NCBI GenBank assembly: GCA_903861005.1
Contig: CAIOSP010000009.1
Location: 122,692-186,691 of the forward strand
Length of the DNA: 64,000 nt
DNA from: an uncultured Pseudomonadota bacterium
Lineage (GTDB): Bacteria > Myxococcota_A > UBA796 > GCA-2862545
Reading direction: 5' to 3'
This document shows, piece after piece, positions 34,615-44,962 of the stretch. The position numbers and the translations under genes are program-made. Below the pieces are notes generated by a model that did no database searches, was not told the DNA's origin, and worked only from the letters and a program-made list of their open reading frames with translations. Position 1 is the stretch's first letter. Each line of letters opens with the position of its first letter.

Positions 34615-37062
34615 GAAGAAGGAGCCGATGGAGAAGTCGAAGACGGTGTGCTTCTCGTCGTCGCGCGGGCGCAGGGGGAAGCCCCACTCAAAGCGCAGCG
34701 GGCCGATCGGGCTGCGCCACCGCACGCCAAAGCCGGCCGCGGTGCGGAGTTGGAGCGGGTTGATGTTGCCGTGGCCCCAAGGGTCGCCGAACGCGTTGCC
34801 GGCGTCGAAGAAGGCGACCAGGCTGATGCCCGCGGCCTTCACGATCGGCGACTCGATCTCGAAGTTGTTGACCCAGCTCTGCGTGCCGCCGACCACCAGG
34901 GAGTCGTCGCCCGAGGTGGGGTCGTCCGAGCGGATGGTGCGGATGGTGGGGCCGAGGCTGAACCACTGAAAGCCACGCACCGAGTTGATGCCGCCCGCGC
35001 GGTAGCGGTGGATGTACGGGATGACCGAGCCGTCCGTCGACCAGATGGCGCCCACCGACGAGTTGAAGCGGAAGATCAACATGTCGCTGTGCGGGATGAG
35101 CGGCTGGTACCAGCGGAAGTTGAACTTGGCCTCCACGAAGTTGAAGTCGCCGCCCAGGACGGACACCAGCTTGTCGTTGGAGCGCGCGCCGCCGGCCATG
35201 CTGATGGACGCGGTGGTGTAGATGCCCTTCGTCGGGATGATCTTGTTGTTCCGCTTGTCCAGGATGAAGGACAGGCCGACGCTGCTGGTCAGGCCGTTGC
35301 GGAACAGTTCGCCGCCGAGCAGGCGCTTGCGGTATGCGTCGAGCGAGCTGATGCCCACGTCCTCGATCGTGTAGTCCAGGCGCAGCTCGACGTCGTCGAG
35401 GCGGTCCAAGTAGCGACCCACGCCGATCGACGCGCCGCGCTGGAACTCGTCGAGCTGGTACTTCCGCTCGATCCAGTAGCCGCTGATCTTGAAGGTCCAG
35501 TCGGAGTCCAGGAAGTGCGGGTCGATGAAGTCGAGGTTGGCCTGCCGCTTGAGCTTGGACCAGTTCACCGCCGCGTTCACGATCCAGCCCAGACCCAGGA
35601 AGTTGTTCTTCTGGACGTTGGCGTTGACCGAGAACTTCTCGAGGTTGGAGTAGCCCATGCCGAGCGAGAAGCTGCCGGTGGGCTGCTCGGTGACCTTCAC
35701 GTTGAGGTCGAGGACGTTCTCGCCCTCCCCCTTGGGCGTGCTGACCTGCACGTCCTCGAAGAAGCCCAGCCGCATGAGCTGCTCCTTCGACGCCTCGATC
35801 AGCGACCCACGGTACAGGTCGCCCTCGTTCACCAGGATCTCGCGGCGGATGACCTTGTCGAACGTGGGGTCATTGCCGCTGATGTCGATGCGACCGACGT
35901 GCTGCGGCTCGCCCATCTCCACGTCGAACCGGATGTCCACCGTGTTCGTGTCGTGGTTGGGGATGGGCTGCGGGATCACGTTGACGAACGCGTAGCCCTG
36001 GTCCTGGTACAGGTTGGTGACGGCCTGACGCACCGCCTCCATGGTCGAGTACTTGAACGTCTCGCCGGGCTCGAGCTCCGGGCCGCGCTTGGGGTGCGTC
36101 TTGGGGACGTGACGGCCGTGCGCGGCGCGCCATTGGTCTTCCTGCACGTCCACCGTGGCAATGCCCGAGATGATCTGCTCGACGGCGGCCTTGGTCAGGC
36201 CTTTCTCGTCGTTGAAGTCGCCGCCCACGTCGGTGCTGCCGATCTTGTACTTCGGGCCCTCTTCCACGTGGAAGGAGACGTAGATGTAGCGCTTGTCGGC
36301 CGACAGGTAGACCTTGGCCGGGTCGACCTTGGCGTCGACGTAGCCCTCCTCCAGCAGCACGTACTGGACGACCTGGGCGTCGCCTTCGAGCTTCTCGGCG
36401 TCAAAGGTGCCGGTGTTGAACAACCAAGGGGCGAAGCCGCCTTCCTTGGTCTGCATGTACTTCTTGAACTTGCGGTCCGCGACGTGGTCGTTGCCCGTGA
36501 ACTCGATGCGCTGGACGATGACCTTGCGGTTCTCGACGATGTGGAAGACCACGTCGACGCTGTTCTCGCCCGTGGGCACGATCTCGGGGTTGATCTCCGC
36601 CAGGTAGAAGCCCTTCTCGACGTACTTGTCGCGGAGCAGCTTCACGGTCTCGCGGACCTTGGCCTCATTCAGCACGCCGAACGACTTCACGTCGATCAGG
36701 TCGCGGAGGTCCTCTTCGTCGATCTTCTTGTTGCCTTCGAGCTTCACGTCCGTGACGGACGGCTTCTCGACCACCTGGAAGATCAGGCGCATGCCGCGGC
36801 CGGGGATCTCCTCGGACAGCACCCGCACGTCCTGGAAGAAGCCGGTGCCCCACACCGCGTTCAGGTCGCGACGGACCCGCTCGGCCGTGATGGCGTCGCC
36901 GACGTGCATCGACACGTTCGCGAGGACCGCAGCCTCCTCGATCCAGCGGGTGCCGCGGACCACGACCTCCGCCACCTTGCCCGACGCGGGCACGGGCTCC
37001 GCCGCGCTCGCGACCGAAGCCGTGAGCAGGGCACCGAGGATGAGCGCCTTCGCTCGACGCAC
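34612..37062 (-). CDS. bamA: Outer membrane protein assembly factor BamA
   Basis: 816 aa, GTG start at 37062 with GAGGAGG 7 bases upstream inside the end of lolD. Signal peptide MRRAKALILGALLTASVASA, then five POTRA domains (about 25-470; signatures such as IDEEDLRDLIDVKSFGVLNEAKVR and QRIEFTGNDHVADRKFKKYM), then the 16-strand barrel with the loop-6 VRGF motif (GINSVRGFQWF) and a terminal Phe. It inserts beta-barrel proteins in the outer membrane. A charged, Pro-rich insertion (WRAAHGRHVPKTHPKRGPE) lies in the fourth POTRA region. It proves a diderm envelope. Confidence 0.96.
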   Translation of the reverse strand: MRRAKALILGALLTASVASAAEPVPASGKVAEVVVRGTRWIEEAAVLANVSMHVGDAITAERVRRDLNAVWGTGFFQDVRVLSEEIPGRGMRLIFQVVEKPSVTDVKLEGNKKIDEEDLRDLIDVKSFGVLNEAKVRETVKLLRDKYVEKGFYLAEINPEIVPTGENSVDVVFHIVENRKVIVQRIEFTGNDHVADRKFKKYMQTKEGGFAPWLFNTGTFDAEKLEGDAQVVQYVLLEEGYVDAKVDPAKVYLSADKRYIYVSFHVEEGPKYKIGSTDVGGDFNDEKGLTKAAVEQIISGIATVDVQEDQWRAAHGRHVPKTHPKRGPELEPGETFKYSTMEAVRQAVTNLYQDQGYAFVNVIPQPIPNHDTNTVDIRFDVEMGEPQHVGRIDISGNDPTFDKVIRREILVNEGDLYRGSLIEASKEQLMRLGFFEDVQVSTPKGEGENVLDLNVKVTEQPTGSFSLGMGYSNLEKFSVNANVQKNNFLGLGWIVNAAVNWSKLKRQANLDFIDPHFLDSDWTFKISGYWIERKYQLDEFQRGASIGVGRYLDRLDDVELRLDYTIEDVGISSLDAYRKRLLGGELFRNGLTSSVGLSFILDKRNNKIIPTKGIYTTASISMAGGARSNDKLVSVLGGDFNFVEAKFNFRWYQPLIPHSDMLIFRFNSSVGAIWSTDGSVIPYIHRYRAGGINSVRGFQWFSLGPTIRTIRSDDPTSGDDSLVVGGTQSWVNNFEIESPIVKAAGISLVAFFDAGNAFGDPWGHGNINPLQLRTAAGFGVRWRSPIGPLRFEWGFPLRPRDDEKHTVFDFSIGSFF

Positions 37063-37064
37063 GA

Positions 37065-37745
37065 TCAGGCCTCCTCGAAGCGACCGTCACGCAGGAGGAG
37101 TCGGCGCGGGAATCGCGCGGCGATCTCGTGGCTGTGCGTGACGACGACCAATGTGCTGCCAAGCTGACGGTGGAGATCAAGCAGCAGGTGGAACACGCCG
37201 CCCGCTGTAACCGGATCCAGGTTCCCAGTCGGCTCATCTGCGAGGATCAGTCCAGGCCCCATCACCAGGGCCCGCGCGAGCGCGACGCGCTGCTGCTCGC
37301 CGCCGGAGAGCTCACCCGGCTTGTGGGTCAGGCGGTGCCCCAGGCCGACCGCGCCCAGGACGGCCTCCGCGCGCGCTCGGGCGGTGGCGACCGTGCCGCC
37401 CCCCAGCCGCACCGGCACCATCACGTTGCCCAGCGCGTCATGCTCGGGGAGCAGGTTGTGCGACTGGAATACGAACCCGATCTTGCCGTTGCGCAGCTGA
37501 TCCCGCGCGCCGCCGGACAGGGTGTCCACGTCCACGCCGTCGAGCCGGACCTTGCCCGCCGACGCTCGGTCCAGCAGGCCGAGCATGTGGAGGAAGCTCG
37601 ACTTTCCGCTCCCAGACGGGCCGATGATCGCCACCTGCTCGCCGGGCTCTAGCGACAGGTTCACGTCTTGCAGGACGCGGATCTGCTCCCCGCCCTTCTG
37701 GTACGTCTTGGACACGCCCTCCACCTTGACCGCGACGCCCGTCAT
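37065..37745 (-). CDS. lolD: Lipoprotein-releasing ABC ATPase
   Basis: 226 aa. Walker [10 protein letters not shown], signature [15 protein letters not shown], Walker [13 protein letters not shown], His switch VVVTHSHE. It belongs to the LolD/MacB-type ATPases and powers release of lipoproteins from the inner membrane to LolA. The ATG overlaps the permease stop (ATGA); bamA starts two bases after its end. This serves the many lipoproteins encoded in the window. Confidence 0.94.
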   Translation of the reverse strand: MTGVAVKVEGVSKTYQKGGEQIRVLQDVNLSLEPGEQVAIIGPSGSGKSSFLHMLGLLDRASAGKVRLDGVDVDTLSGGARDQLRNGKIGFVFQSHNLLPEHDALGNVMVPVRLGGGTVATARARAEAVLGAVGLGHRLTHKPGELSGGEQQRVALARALVMGPGLILADEPTGNLDPVTAGGVFHLLLDLHRQLGSTLVVVTHSHEIAARFPRRLLLRDGRFEEA

Positions 37746-39127
37746 TCGTACCGAAGCCCCTCGACCGGGTCGAGCGAAGCGGCGCGGTACGCCGGGTAGA
37801 CCGTGGCCAGCAGGCAGATCAGCAGCGCGACGATCGCGCTGGACGCGAAGTTCTCCGGCTCAAAGACCACCGGCAGGCTGGAGAGGTAGTACACGTCGGT
37901 CTCCAGCGGCCACTGGTACCAGGACAGGAACAGGCAGCCCGCGTATCCGAGAAGGGTGCCGAGCGTAGCCCCGACCAGCCCGATCACCGCGCCGACCATG
38001 ACGAACACGCGCAGCACGGTCCCCGCGCCCGCCCCCATGGCCTTGAGGATGGCGATCTCGCGGCGCTTGGTCAGCACCATCATGTACAGGTTGGAGATGA
38101 TGAGCAGGCCCGCGACGCCGCTGATCAGGCTCAAGATCAGCCCCATCACCAGCTTCTCCAAGGCCAGGGCCTCAAACAGCGACTGGTTGAGGTTGCGCCA
38201 GTGGCGCGCGTAGAACGGGTAGCCGAGCTTGCCCTCGATCTCGCGGGAGATCGGCTCGACGGCGTCGATGTCCTTGACCCGGATCTCGATGCCCGTGACG
38301 GTGTTGGGCTGCTTGAGGAAGTCCTGGGCGGCCGCCACGCTCACGTAGGTCCACTTGGTGTCGTACTCGAACATCCCGCTGTGGAAGATGCCGGCCACGC
38401 GGAAGCTGCGCACCGTGGGCGTGGGCATGCCCATCATGGACGGGCCCGAGCCCAGCGGGTTGATCACCTGGACCACGTCGCCCGGCTCGACCTGTAGGTC
38501 GGTCGCCAGCTCGTTGCCGACGATCATCGTGGGGTAGGCGGTGTCGCCGTCGGGGCCCACGCCCGTCAGGGTTCCCACGAGCGAGGTGAACACGGCGCGC
38601 TTCTGGGCCTCGGTGTCGGACTTGCCGTCCACGCCGCGCTGGATCTGGTTGAGGACCTCGGTCACGGCGCCCGTGCGCTCCGGGTCGACGCCCTTGAACA
38701 CCACGCCGCTGGTGCCAAACCGCGAGCGGATCATCATCTCGCTGTAGACGAAGGGCGCGGCGTGCTCGACGCCCGGGACGTCCTCGACCGTCTTGAGCAG
38801 CTCGGGGGTTGCCTCCACCCCGCCGCCCAGGCGCATCACGACCACGTGCGCGTTGGCGCCCAGGATCTTGTCGCGCAGGTCGATCTCAAAGCCGCTCATC
38901 ACCGCCAGGACGCAGTCGAGCACGGCCACACCAAGCACCACGCCCAGGATGGACAGGGCCGTGATCAACGACACGAACAGCTCGCCCGACCCCGCCTTGA
39001 GATGCCCGCGCGCCAGCCACCACTCGGCGCTGAACGCGCGGCGACCCTCCACCGCCGGGAGGCGGTCGAAGTCGACCGGCGTGGTCGAGGGTTGGCCTGC
39101 CTCCGCCACCGGGGCCGGCGTGTCCAT
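37742..39127 (-). CDS. lolC: Lipoprotein-releasing permease LolC/LolE
   Basis: 461 aa, four membrane helices: one N-terminal (FVSLITALSILGVVLGVAVLDCVLAVM) and three C-terminal (LILSLISGVAGLLIISNLYMMVL and following), with a large periplasmic MacB-like domain between. The family is LolC/LolE; only one permease gene is present, as in organisms using a LolF-type homodimer. It has a GGAG close to the ATG. lysS ends 47 bases upstream of it. Confidence 0.93.
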   Translation of the reverse strand: MDTPAPVAEAGQPSTTPVDFDRLPAVEGRRAFSAEWWLARGHLKAGSGELFVSLITALSILGVVLGVAVLDCVLAVMSGFEIDLRDKILGANAHVVVMRLGGGVEATPELLKTVEDVPGVEHAAPFVYSEMMIRSRFGTSGVVFKGVDPERTGAVTEVLNQIQRGVDGKSDTEAQKRAVFTSLVGTLTGVGPDGDTAYPTMIVGNELATDLQVEPGDVVQVINPLGSGPSMMGMPTPTVRSFRVAGIFHSGMFEYDTKWTYVSVAAAQDFLKQPNTVTGIEIRVKDIDAVEPISREIEGKLGYPFYARHWRNLNQSLFEALALEKLVMGLILSLISGVAGLLIISNLYMMVLTKRREIAILKAMGAGAGTVLRVFVMVGAVIGLVGATLGTLLGYAGCLFLSWYQWPLETDVYYLSSLPVVFEPENFASSAIVALLICLLATVYPAYRAASLDPVEGLRYE

Positions 39128-39174
39128 GGCGCTCCAAGGCCCCTCCCCGTTCTAGGAGGAAGGGTGTTTTTAAA

Positions 39175-40734
39175 TCACTCCCCGGTCGCTTGCGCACGCT
39201 CGGGGCGCAAGGTCGGGAACAGGATCACTTCACGAATCGACGTACGACCCGTGAGCAGCATCACCAGGCGATCGATGCCGATCCCCTGCCCGGCCGCCGG
39301 CGGCATGCCGTAGGTCAGGGCGCGGATGTAGTCGGCGTCGAAGTGCATGGCCTCGTCGTCGCCCGAGTCGCGGGCGTCCACCTGGGCCTGGAAGCGCGCC
39401 GCCTGATCGACCGGGTCGTTGAGCTCGCTGAACGCGTTCGCCAGCTCCCAGCCGGCCACGATCATCTCGAAGCGGTCGACGCGGGTAGGGTCCGCGTCGT
39501 TGCGGCGGGCCAAGGGCGAGATCTCCGCCGGGAAGCCGGTCACGAAGGTCGGGTTGATCAGCGTGTGCTCGACGTGCTCGCCGAACAGGATCTCCCACCA
39601 GCGGCCCCAGGTGGTGGGCAGCTTCTGGTCGTGGGCGACCGTGTGGTGCGCGCGCCACCAGGCCTCGCAGAAGGCCGGATCGCGCAGCGACTCGCGCGGG
39701 ACGGACAGCGTCTCGGCGATCAGCTCGTCCATGTCGGCGCGGCGGAAGGGCGGCGTGAAGTTGATGGACTTGCCCGCGAACTCCACCGTCAGGTTCTCCC
39801 CCTTGAGCTTGTGCACCAGGCCGACCAGCAGGTCCTGGGTCAGCTCGATGAGGTCCTCGTAGGTGGCCCACGCCTGGTAGAACTCCAGCATGGTGAACTC
39901 GGGGTTGTGCTTGACGCTGATCCCCTCGTTGCGGAAGTTGCGGTTGATCTCGAACACGCGCTCCAGGCCGCCCACCAGCAGGCGCTTGAGGAACAGCTCG
40001 GGCGCGACGCGCAGGTAGAGCGGCATGTCGAGCGCGTTGTGGTGCGTGACGAACGGGCGGGCCGTGGCGCCGCCGGGGATCGTCTGCATCATGGGCGTCT
40101 CGACCTCCAGGAAGTCGCGCGCCTCAAAGAAGTCCCGCACGAAGCGCACCACGCGGCTGCGCGTGCGGAAGGTGTCTCGGGTGTCGCCGTTCATGAACAG
40201 GTCGACGTAGCGCTGGCGGCTGCGCAGCTCGACGTCGGCCACGCCGTGGAAGCGGTCCGGGAAGGTGTTGAGGATCTTGCCGGCGAGCTGCGCTTGGTGC
40301 GCCTGGACCGACAGCTCGCCGGTCTTGGTGCGCATGAGGTGGCCCCGCGCGAACACGAAGTCGCCGATGTCGAGCGCCTTGAGCTGCTCAAACGCCTCGA
40401 CGCCGATCTCCTCCTGGCGCGCGTAGACCTGGATGATGCCGTCACGGACGATGGGCTGGCCTTCGGCGTCCGTGCCGATCACCACCGCCTCGCCGCGGTC
40501 CTGCACGCGCAGGAACATGGCCTTGCCCATGCGGTTGCGGAACATCACGCGGCCGCCGACCGCCACGTCCAGGCTGGTCGGATCCGTCGCCGGATCGTCC
40601 ACGCCCAAGAAGCGCTTGTGGAGCGCGCTGGACACATGCGTGGGCTGCATGCCGTTGGGGTACGGGTTGACCCCCGCGGCGCGCATCGCCTCGGTCTTGG
40701 CCACGAACTCTGCGTCGAACTCGTACATCGTCAT
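39175..40734 (-). CDS. lysS: Lysyl-tRNA synthetase, class II
   Basis: About 519 aa. N-terminal OB-fold anticodon-binding domain ([26 protein letters not shown]), then class II core: motif 2 [20 protein letters not shown], motif 3 [29 protein letters not shown]. Start is the ATG at 40734, or the second ATG at 40728, which has the better spacing from AAGG. It lies 29 bases downstream of prfB, an order also common in other delta-proteobacteria. Confidence 0.96.
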   Translation of the reverse strand: MTMYEFDAEFVAKTEAMRAAGVNPYPNGMQPTHVSSALHKRFLGVDDPATDPTSLDVAVGGRVMFRNRMGKAMFLRVQDRGEAVVIGTDAEGQPIVRDGIIQVYARQEEIGVEAFEQLKALDIGDFVFARGHLMRTKTGELSVQAHQAQLAGKILNTFPDRFHGVADVELRSRQRYVDLFMNGDTRDTFRTRSRVVRFVRDFFEARDFLEVETPMMQTIPGGATARPFVTHHNALDMPLYLRVAPELFLKRLLVGGLERVFEINRNFRNEGISVKHNPEFTMLEFYQAWATYEDLIELTQDLLVGLVHKLKGENLTVEFAGKSINFTPPFRRADMDELIAETLSVPRESLRDPAFCEAWWRAHHTVAHDQKLPTTWGRWWEILFGEHVEHTLINPTFVTGFPAEISPLARRNDADPTRVDRFEMIVAGWELANAFSELNDPVDQAARFQAQVDARDSGDDEAMHFDADYIRALTYGMPPAAGQGIGIDRLVMLLTGRTSIREVILFPTLRPERAQATGE

Positions 40735-40763
40735 GCCTTGGTAGAGGGCCCACAACCAACCGA

Positions 40764-41895
40764 CTAGTCGTCCGCGTCCTGCACGTCGCCCAGGCGACCT
40801 TCCGCCCGCGCCGCGAGCCACGAGGACATGAAGTTCCCGAGCTCGCCGTCGAGCACGCGGTCCACGTCGCCGACCGAGAAGCCGGTGCGCAGGTCCTTCA
40901 CCATCTGGTAGGGCGCCAGCACGTAGGAGCGGATCTGGCTGCCGAAGTCGATCTTCTTCTTGGCGGCGTTGAGCTCGTTCTGCACGGACTGACGCCGCTC
41001 GATCTCGAGCTGGTAGAGCCGCGCGCGCAGCATCTTCATCGCCTTCTCGCGGTTCTGCAGCTGGCTGCGCTCGGCCGAGCACTTCACGGCGATGCCCGTG
41101 GGGCGGTGGATCAAGCGGACCGCGGAGTCGGTGGTGTTGACCGACTGTCCGCCCGCGCCGGACGCGCGCATCGCGCTGAACTCGATGTCCGCGGGGTTGA
41201 GATCGATCTGGATGTCGTCGTCGATCTCTGGGTAGGTGTTCACGGCGGCGAACGCGGTGTGACGGCGCGCGTTCTGGTCGAAGGGGCTGATGCGCACCAG
41301 GCGGTGCACGCCCATCTCGGACTGGAGCTGGCCGAAGGCGTAGGGCCCGCGCACCGCGAAGCTGGCGCTGCGGATGCCGGCCTCCTCGCCGTCCTGACGG
41401 TCGAACATCTCCACGGTGAAGCCGTTCTTCTCGGCCCAGCGGGTGTACATGCGCATGAGCATGCCGGCCCAGTCCGCGGCGTCCACGCCGCCCGCGCCGG
41501 GGTTGATCTCCACGATCGCGTCGCTGTTGTCGGACTCCGACGACAGCAGGCGGCGCGTCTCCAGGCCATCGAGCTTCTTCTCCAGCTCCGCGAGCGCGGC
41601 GCGCGCCTCGTCCGCCGTGGCGTCGTCGTCCATCTCTTGCGACAGATCCGCGAGCGTGATCACGTCGTCTCGGAGGCTCTTGACCTCCTTCCAGTCGCTC
41701 ACCGTGCGCTCGACCTGACCCTTGTTCTTGAGGATCTTCTGGGCGGCGGCGGCGTCCAACCAGAACTCCGGCATGGACGCCTGACGGTCTAGCTCAGCGA
41801 GCTGTTCGACCTTGGGTCCGATGTCAAAGGTGCCCCCACAGCGCGTCGACACGCGCTGAGAGCGGCTGGATCGCAGCGCGGATGTCGTCGACCAT
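40764..41895 (-). CDS. prfB: Peptide chain release factor 2 (programmed +1 frameshift)
   Basis: 376 aa made by +1 frameshifting: 23 codons from the ATG at 41895 to CTT at 41829-41827, skip of base 41826, then 353 codons from GAC at 41825 to the stop at 40764. RF2 identity is shown by the SPF stop-recognition tripeptide (RISPFDQNARRH) and the GGQ loop (SGAGGQSVNTTDSAVRL). It terminates translation at UGA and UAA. Low RF2 lets the ribosome pause at the early UGA and shift, so the protein regulates its own synthesis. Neighbours are ybeY upstream and lysS downstream. Confidence 0.96.
41823..41838 (-). promoter_or_regulatory. prfB programmed +1 frameshift site
   Basis: Minus-strand TGGGGGCACCTTTGAC: a Shine-Dalgarno-like GGGGG, 3-base spacer, slippery CTT, in-frame TGA at codon 24, then C. 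It matches the E. coli prfB site (AGGGGG TAT CTT TGA C) in every functional part and in spacing. Confidence 0.95.
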
Positions 41896-41938
41896 GGAGA
41901 ACCCTCGGTGGCGCCCTCACGGGCACCGGCCGCGCGCC

Positions 41939-42409
41939 CTAACCGACGATGCCCGCCCGCTCCACAAGACCAGCGGCCGCGGTGGCTCCAAACAGCACGG
42001 TGAGCAGGCGCTGCTCCTCGTCGCGCATGGCGGCGGCCTCGTCGGGCGCCAAGTGGTCGTAGCCGAGCAAGTGGCAGAGGCCGTGGACGAGCAGCACGCG
42101 CAGCTCGGTCTGCAGGTCGTGGCCGACCTCGGCGGCCTGGGCTGCGGCGGTCTCGACGCTGATCACCAGATCCCCGAGCAAGCCGCCCACCACGTCCTCG
42201 TCCTCCTGCTGCGGGAACGAGAGCACGTCGGTGGCGACGTCCTTGTCGCGCCAGGTGGCGTTGAGCGCCTTGATGCGGGCGTCGTCGGTCAGCACGATCG
42301 ACAGCTCGGGCTCGTCGAGGTCCAGCGCCTCCAGCACGCGGCGCGCGTCGGCCTCGATGGCGCTGCCGTCGGCGACGACGCCGTCCTCGATCGTGACGTC
42401 GATCTCCAT
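41939..42409 (-). CDS. ybeY: Endoribonuclease YbeY
   Basis: 156 aa zinc enzyme for 16S rRNA 3'-end maturation and ribosome quality control. Zinc motif HGLCHLLGYDH (HxxxHxxxxxH) and TDVLSFP upstream are diagnostic. The ATG directly follows the pgpH TGA without a gap. The pgpH-ybeY pairing is widespread; phoH, their usual third partner, is found separately at 47.6-48.6 kb. Confidence 0.95.
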   Translation of the reverse strand: MEIDVTIEDGVVADGSAIEADARRVLEALDLDEPELSIVLTDDARIKALNATWRDKDVATDVLSFPQQEDEDVVGGLLGDLVISVETAAAQAAEVGHDLQTELRVLLVHGLCHLLGYDHLAPDEAAAMRDEEQRLLTVLFGATAAAGLVERAGIVG

Positions 42410-44800
42410 TCACTTCCCCCCGGGCAGGTTGCGCAGCGACTCGTAGTCGGTGGTCTCGTCGGTCAGGTCGTCGCGGTGCCAGCGGGCGGCGGGGTTCATG
42501 GCGACAGGGTCCAGCTCGACCACGTTGTGCACGGCCTCGTAGTCGTCCTGGCGGGGCTGCGGACGCACCGCGGGGGCCTGGCTGATCGACGCGGTGTCCG
42601 GGTATTCGATGCGCTGGTGGTGGATGCCGACCAGCACCTTCACGAACGTCTCGTTGACCGCGTGGATCTCCTGGAAGGTCAACGGGCAGTTGGTGAACTG
42701 GTGGTCGTTGAGCACCGACGTGACGATCCGCTGGATCATCGCGCGGATGTTGTCCTCCGTCGGGTTGCGGATGGTGCGCGTGGCCGCCTCGACCTTGTCG
42801 GCCAGCATGATCACGCCCGCCTCGCGCGTGTTCGGCTTGGGGCCCGGGTAGCGGTACGACGTCTCGTCGACCTGCGACGGCTGGTCCGCCTGGCTGCGCG
42901 CGCGGTCATAGAAGTACTGGATGATCCCCGTGCCGTGGTGCATGAGGATATTGTCGATGATGGGCTTGGGGAGCTTGTGCTCCCGCGCCATGCGCGCGCC
43001 CTCGACCACGTGGCCCACCAGGATGGCGGCTGAGTCCGCGGGCTCCAGCTCACCGTGGGGGTTGGCGCCGCCGCGCTGGTTCTCCACGAAGTACCGGGGC
43101 CGCTGCGACTTGCCGATGTCGTGGAAGTACGACGCGATCTTGGCCTGGAGCGAGTTCGCGCCGATCACCTCGCACCCCGCCTCGGCCAACGTGCCGACGA
43201 TCACCGAGTGGTGGTAGGTGCCCGGCGCGCGCAGCATCAGCTGGCGGAGCAGCGGGTGGTTCAGGCTCGCGAGCTCCAGCATGCGGTTGTCGGTGACGAA
43301 GCCCAGCAGCTCAAAGAGCGGCACGAGCGCCAGCACCAAGAAGCCGGACAGCACGCCGCCGATCACCGCCGCCGACATCGACCACAGCGGGCCGATCGTG
43401 TTGGCCAGGGAGAGCTCGCCGTCGCCCTGGTACATGCGCACGAAGTGCAGCACCAGCACCGTCAGCGCGCCGATCAGGCCCGACACCAGCGCCGCCCGCA
43501 GGATGCTCAGGCGCTCCTGCGAGGCGTCCACCCGCGACGCCGCCACCACGCCCACCAGCAGGAAGTACACGACCAGCAGCGCGTCGAGCTGCATCAGCAG
43601 ACCACAGACCGCCGCCGCCGCCGCCGCGTAGAACATCGCCCGACGCGCGCCCATCAGGATGCGCACCAGCATGGCGCCGCCCGCCACGGGCGCCATGTAC
43701 CAGACGGCCTCAGGCGACATGTCGTGCCCGACCATGTCGGCCACACCGGGCGCCGCCGCCACCACCACGCGCGCCAGGAACGCGGTGAGCACGACGAGCA
43801 CACCGACCGCCGCCAGCTCGCGGGTGTCCTCATCCTCCGTCTCGCCGCGGCGACGGCCCAGCGAGAGCGTGGCCATGATCAGCAGCAAGAAGCCCATGGT
43901 GGACGCGAGCTGGAGCGCCGGGCCGTGATCCGTGCGGCCGCGCTGCAGCGCCTCGTACCGGGCGATCTCGGTGGGGCCGAGCTTGTCGCCCTCGCGGAAC
44001 AACGTCTCGCCGCGCTGCACAACGATCGGCTCAGGCACGATCGCCGCCTCGGCCGCGCTGCGATCAGACTCGGTGCGGGCGACGTCGGGCGTCAGGTTGG
44101 GCGCCACCAGCGCGCGGCCCAGGGCCTCGGCCGACGGTCCCCAGGTGGCGGAGCGCACGTCTTGGATGGCAGCCAGAGTCAGCCGCTCGCGCAGCTCCTC
44201 GGGCGTCAGGAAGCGCTCGTCGACGGGCAGATCGCGGGCATCTTGACCGGACACGAGCCGCAGTTGGGCCCCCGCGCGCGGCAGCGCGGCGCGGTCGGCC
44301 ACCACGAATCGATCCGCGTAGGCCGCCTGGATCCAGCGGCCGATCATGTCCTGCGCGAGCGCCGGAAAGCTGGCGTCGGCGAGCGGCTTGAGATCCCCTT
44401 CCACCTGCGGGACGGCGAGCGTCAGCGCGAGCGTGTGCGTGGCGGCGCGCGCCGCGGCGGCCTGCTCGCGCGGCGAGGCGGCGGCCATGGCGTCGCGCGC
44501 GGCGGCAAAGGCCTGCCCCACGCGGTCGACCGTTCCGAGCGCCACGGACGTGTCGAGCGTGAACACGGGCGGCACCGCCTCACGCCCGTTGGCGCGCGCC
44601 GCGTCCCACGACGCGAGGTCGGTCCACGAGAACGAGAACGGCGCCTTGACCGAGCGCTCTGCGACGTCACCGACGCGCAGCACCTCGCGCGGAACGCCGC
44701 CCCAGTCGACCACAAACACCGCCGTGCACAGCGCGACGACGCACAGCACCGCCCAGCGGCGGAGGGCGGAGGCGCGGTCGATCGTAGGGGTCTCGGGCAT
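42410..44800 (-). CDS. pgpH: 7TMR-HD (PgpH-type) cyclic dinucleotide phosphodiesterase
   Basis: 796 aa from the ATG at 44800; the in-frame upstream extension is Pro/Gly/Arg-rich and reads as non-coding. One N-terminal membrane helix, a long extracytoplasmic domain (about 40-295), seven membrane helices (about 298-500), then a cytoplasmic HD domain: YHHSVIVGTLAE (His530-531), FHDIGK (His560-Asp561), HHGTG (621-622). PgpH of Listeria hydrolyses c-di-AMP; the same is inferred here given CdaA in the window. It heads the ybeY-prfB-lysS-lol-bam series. Confidence 0.9.
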   Translation of the reverse strand: MPETPTIDRASALRRWAVLCVVALCTAVFVVDWGGVPREVLRVGDVAERSVKAPFSFSWTDLASWDAARANGREAVPPVFTLDTSVALGTVDRVGQAFAAARDAMAAASPREQAAAARAATHTLALTLAVPQVEGDLKPLADASFPALAQDMIGRWIQAAYADRFVVADRAALPRAGAQLRLVSGQDARDLPVDERFLTPEELRERLTLAAIQDVRSATWGPSAEALGRALVAPNLTPDVARTESDRSAAEAAIVPEPIVVQRGETLFREGDKLGPTEIARYEALQRGRTDHGPALQLASTMGFLLLIMATLSLGRRRGETEDEDTRELAAVGVLVVLTAFLARVVVAAAPGVADMVGHDMSPEAVWYMAPVAGGAMLVRILMGARRAMFYAAAAAAVCGLLMQLDALLVVYFLLVGVVAASRVDASQERLSILRAALVSGLIGALTVLVLHFVRMYQGDGELSLANTIGPLWSMSAAVIGGVLSGFLVLALVPLFELLGFVTDNRMLELASLNHPLLRQLMLRAPGTYHHSVIVGTLAEAGCEVIGANSLQAKIASYFHDIGKSQRPRYFVENQRGGANPHGELEPADSAAILVGHVVEGARMAREHKLPKPIIDNILMHHGTGIIQYFYDRARSQADQPSQVDETSYRYPGPKPNTREAGVIMLADKVEAATRTIRNPTEDNIRAMIQRIVTSVLNDHQFTNCPLTFQEIHAVNETFVKVLVGIHHQRIEYPDTASISQAPAVRPQPRQDDYEAVHNVVELDPVAMNPAARWHRDDLTDETTDYESLRNLPGGK

Positions 44801-44962
44801 GGATTCCGGGGGTCCTGGTCGCGGGCGACCCACGGGTCTATCTCGGTTTGGCGCGGGCGTCTCGATCGAGCGCGCAGGCGCTCCGTTGGATCCACCCAAG
44901 GAACCTCCGCGCCCGCCTGCGCTGCAAGCCAAGCGCGCTCGCTTCCCCTACGGGCGGCCGCG

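Noticed and set aside
41824-41826. Early TGA in prfB as a nonsense mutation
   Set aside because: The surrounding bases are the well-known programmed frameshift signal and the +1 frame is fully coding.
44861-44870. Palindrome CTCGATCGAG upstream of pgpH as an operator
   Set aside because: A 10-bp palindrome is expected dozens of times by chance in 64 kb of GC-rich DNA.
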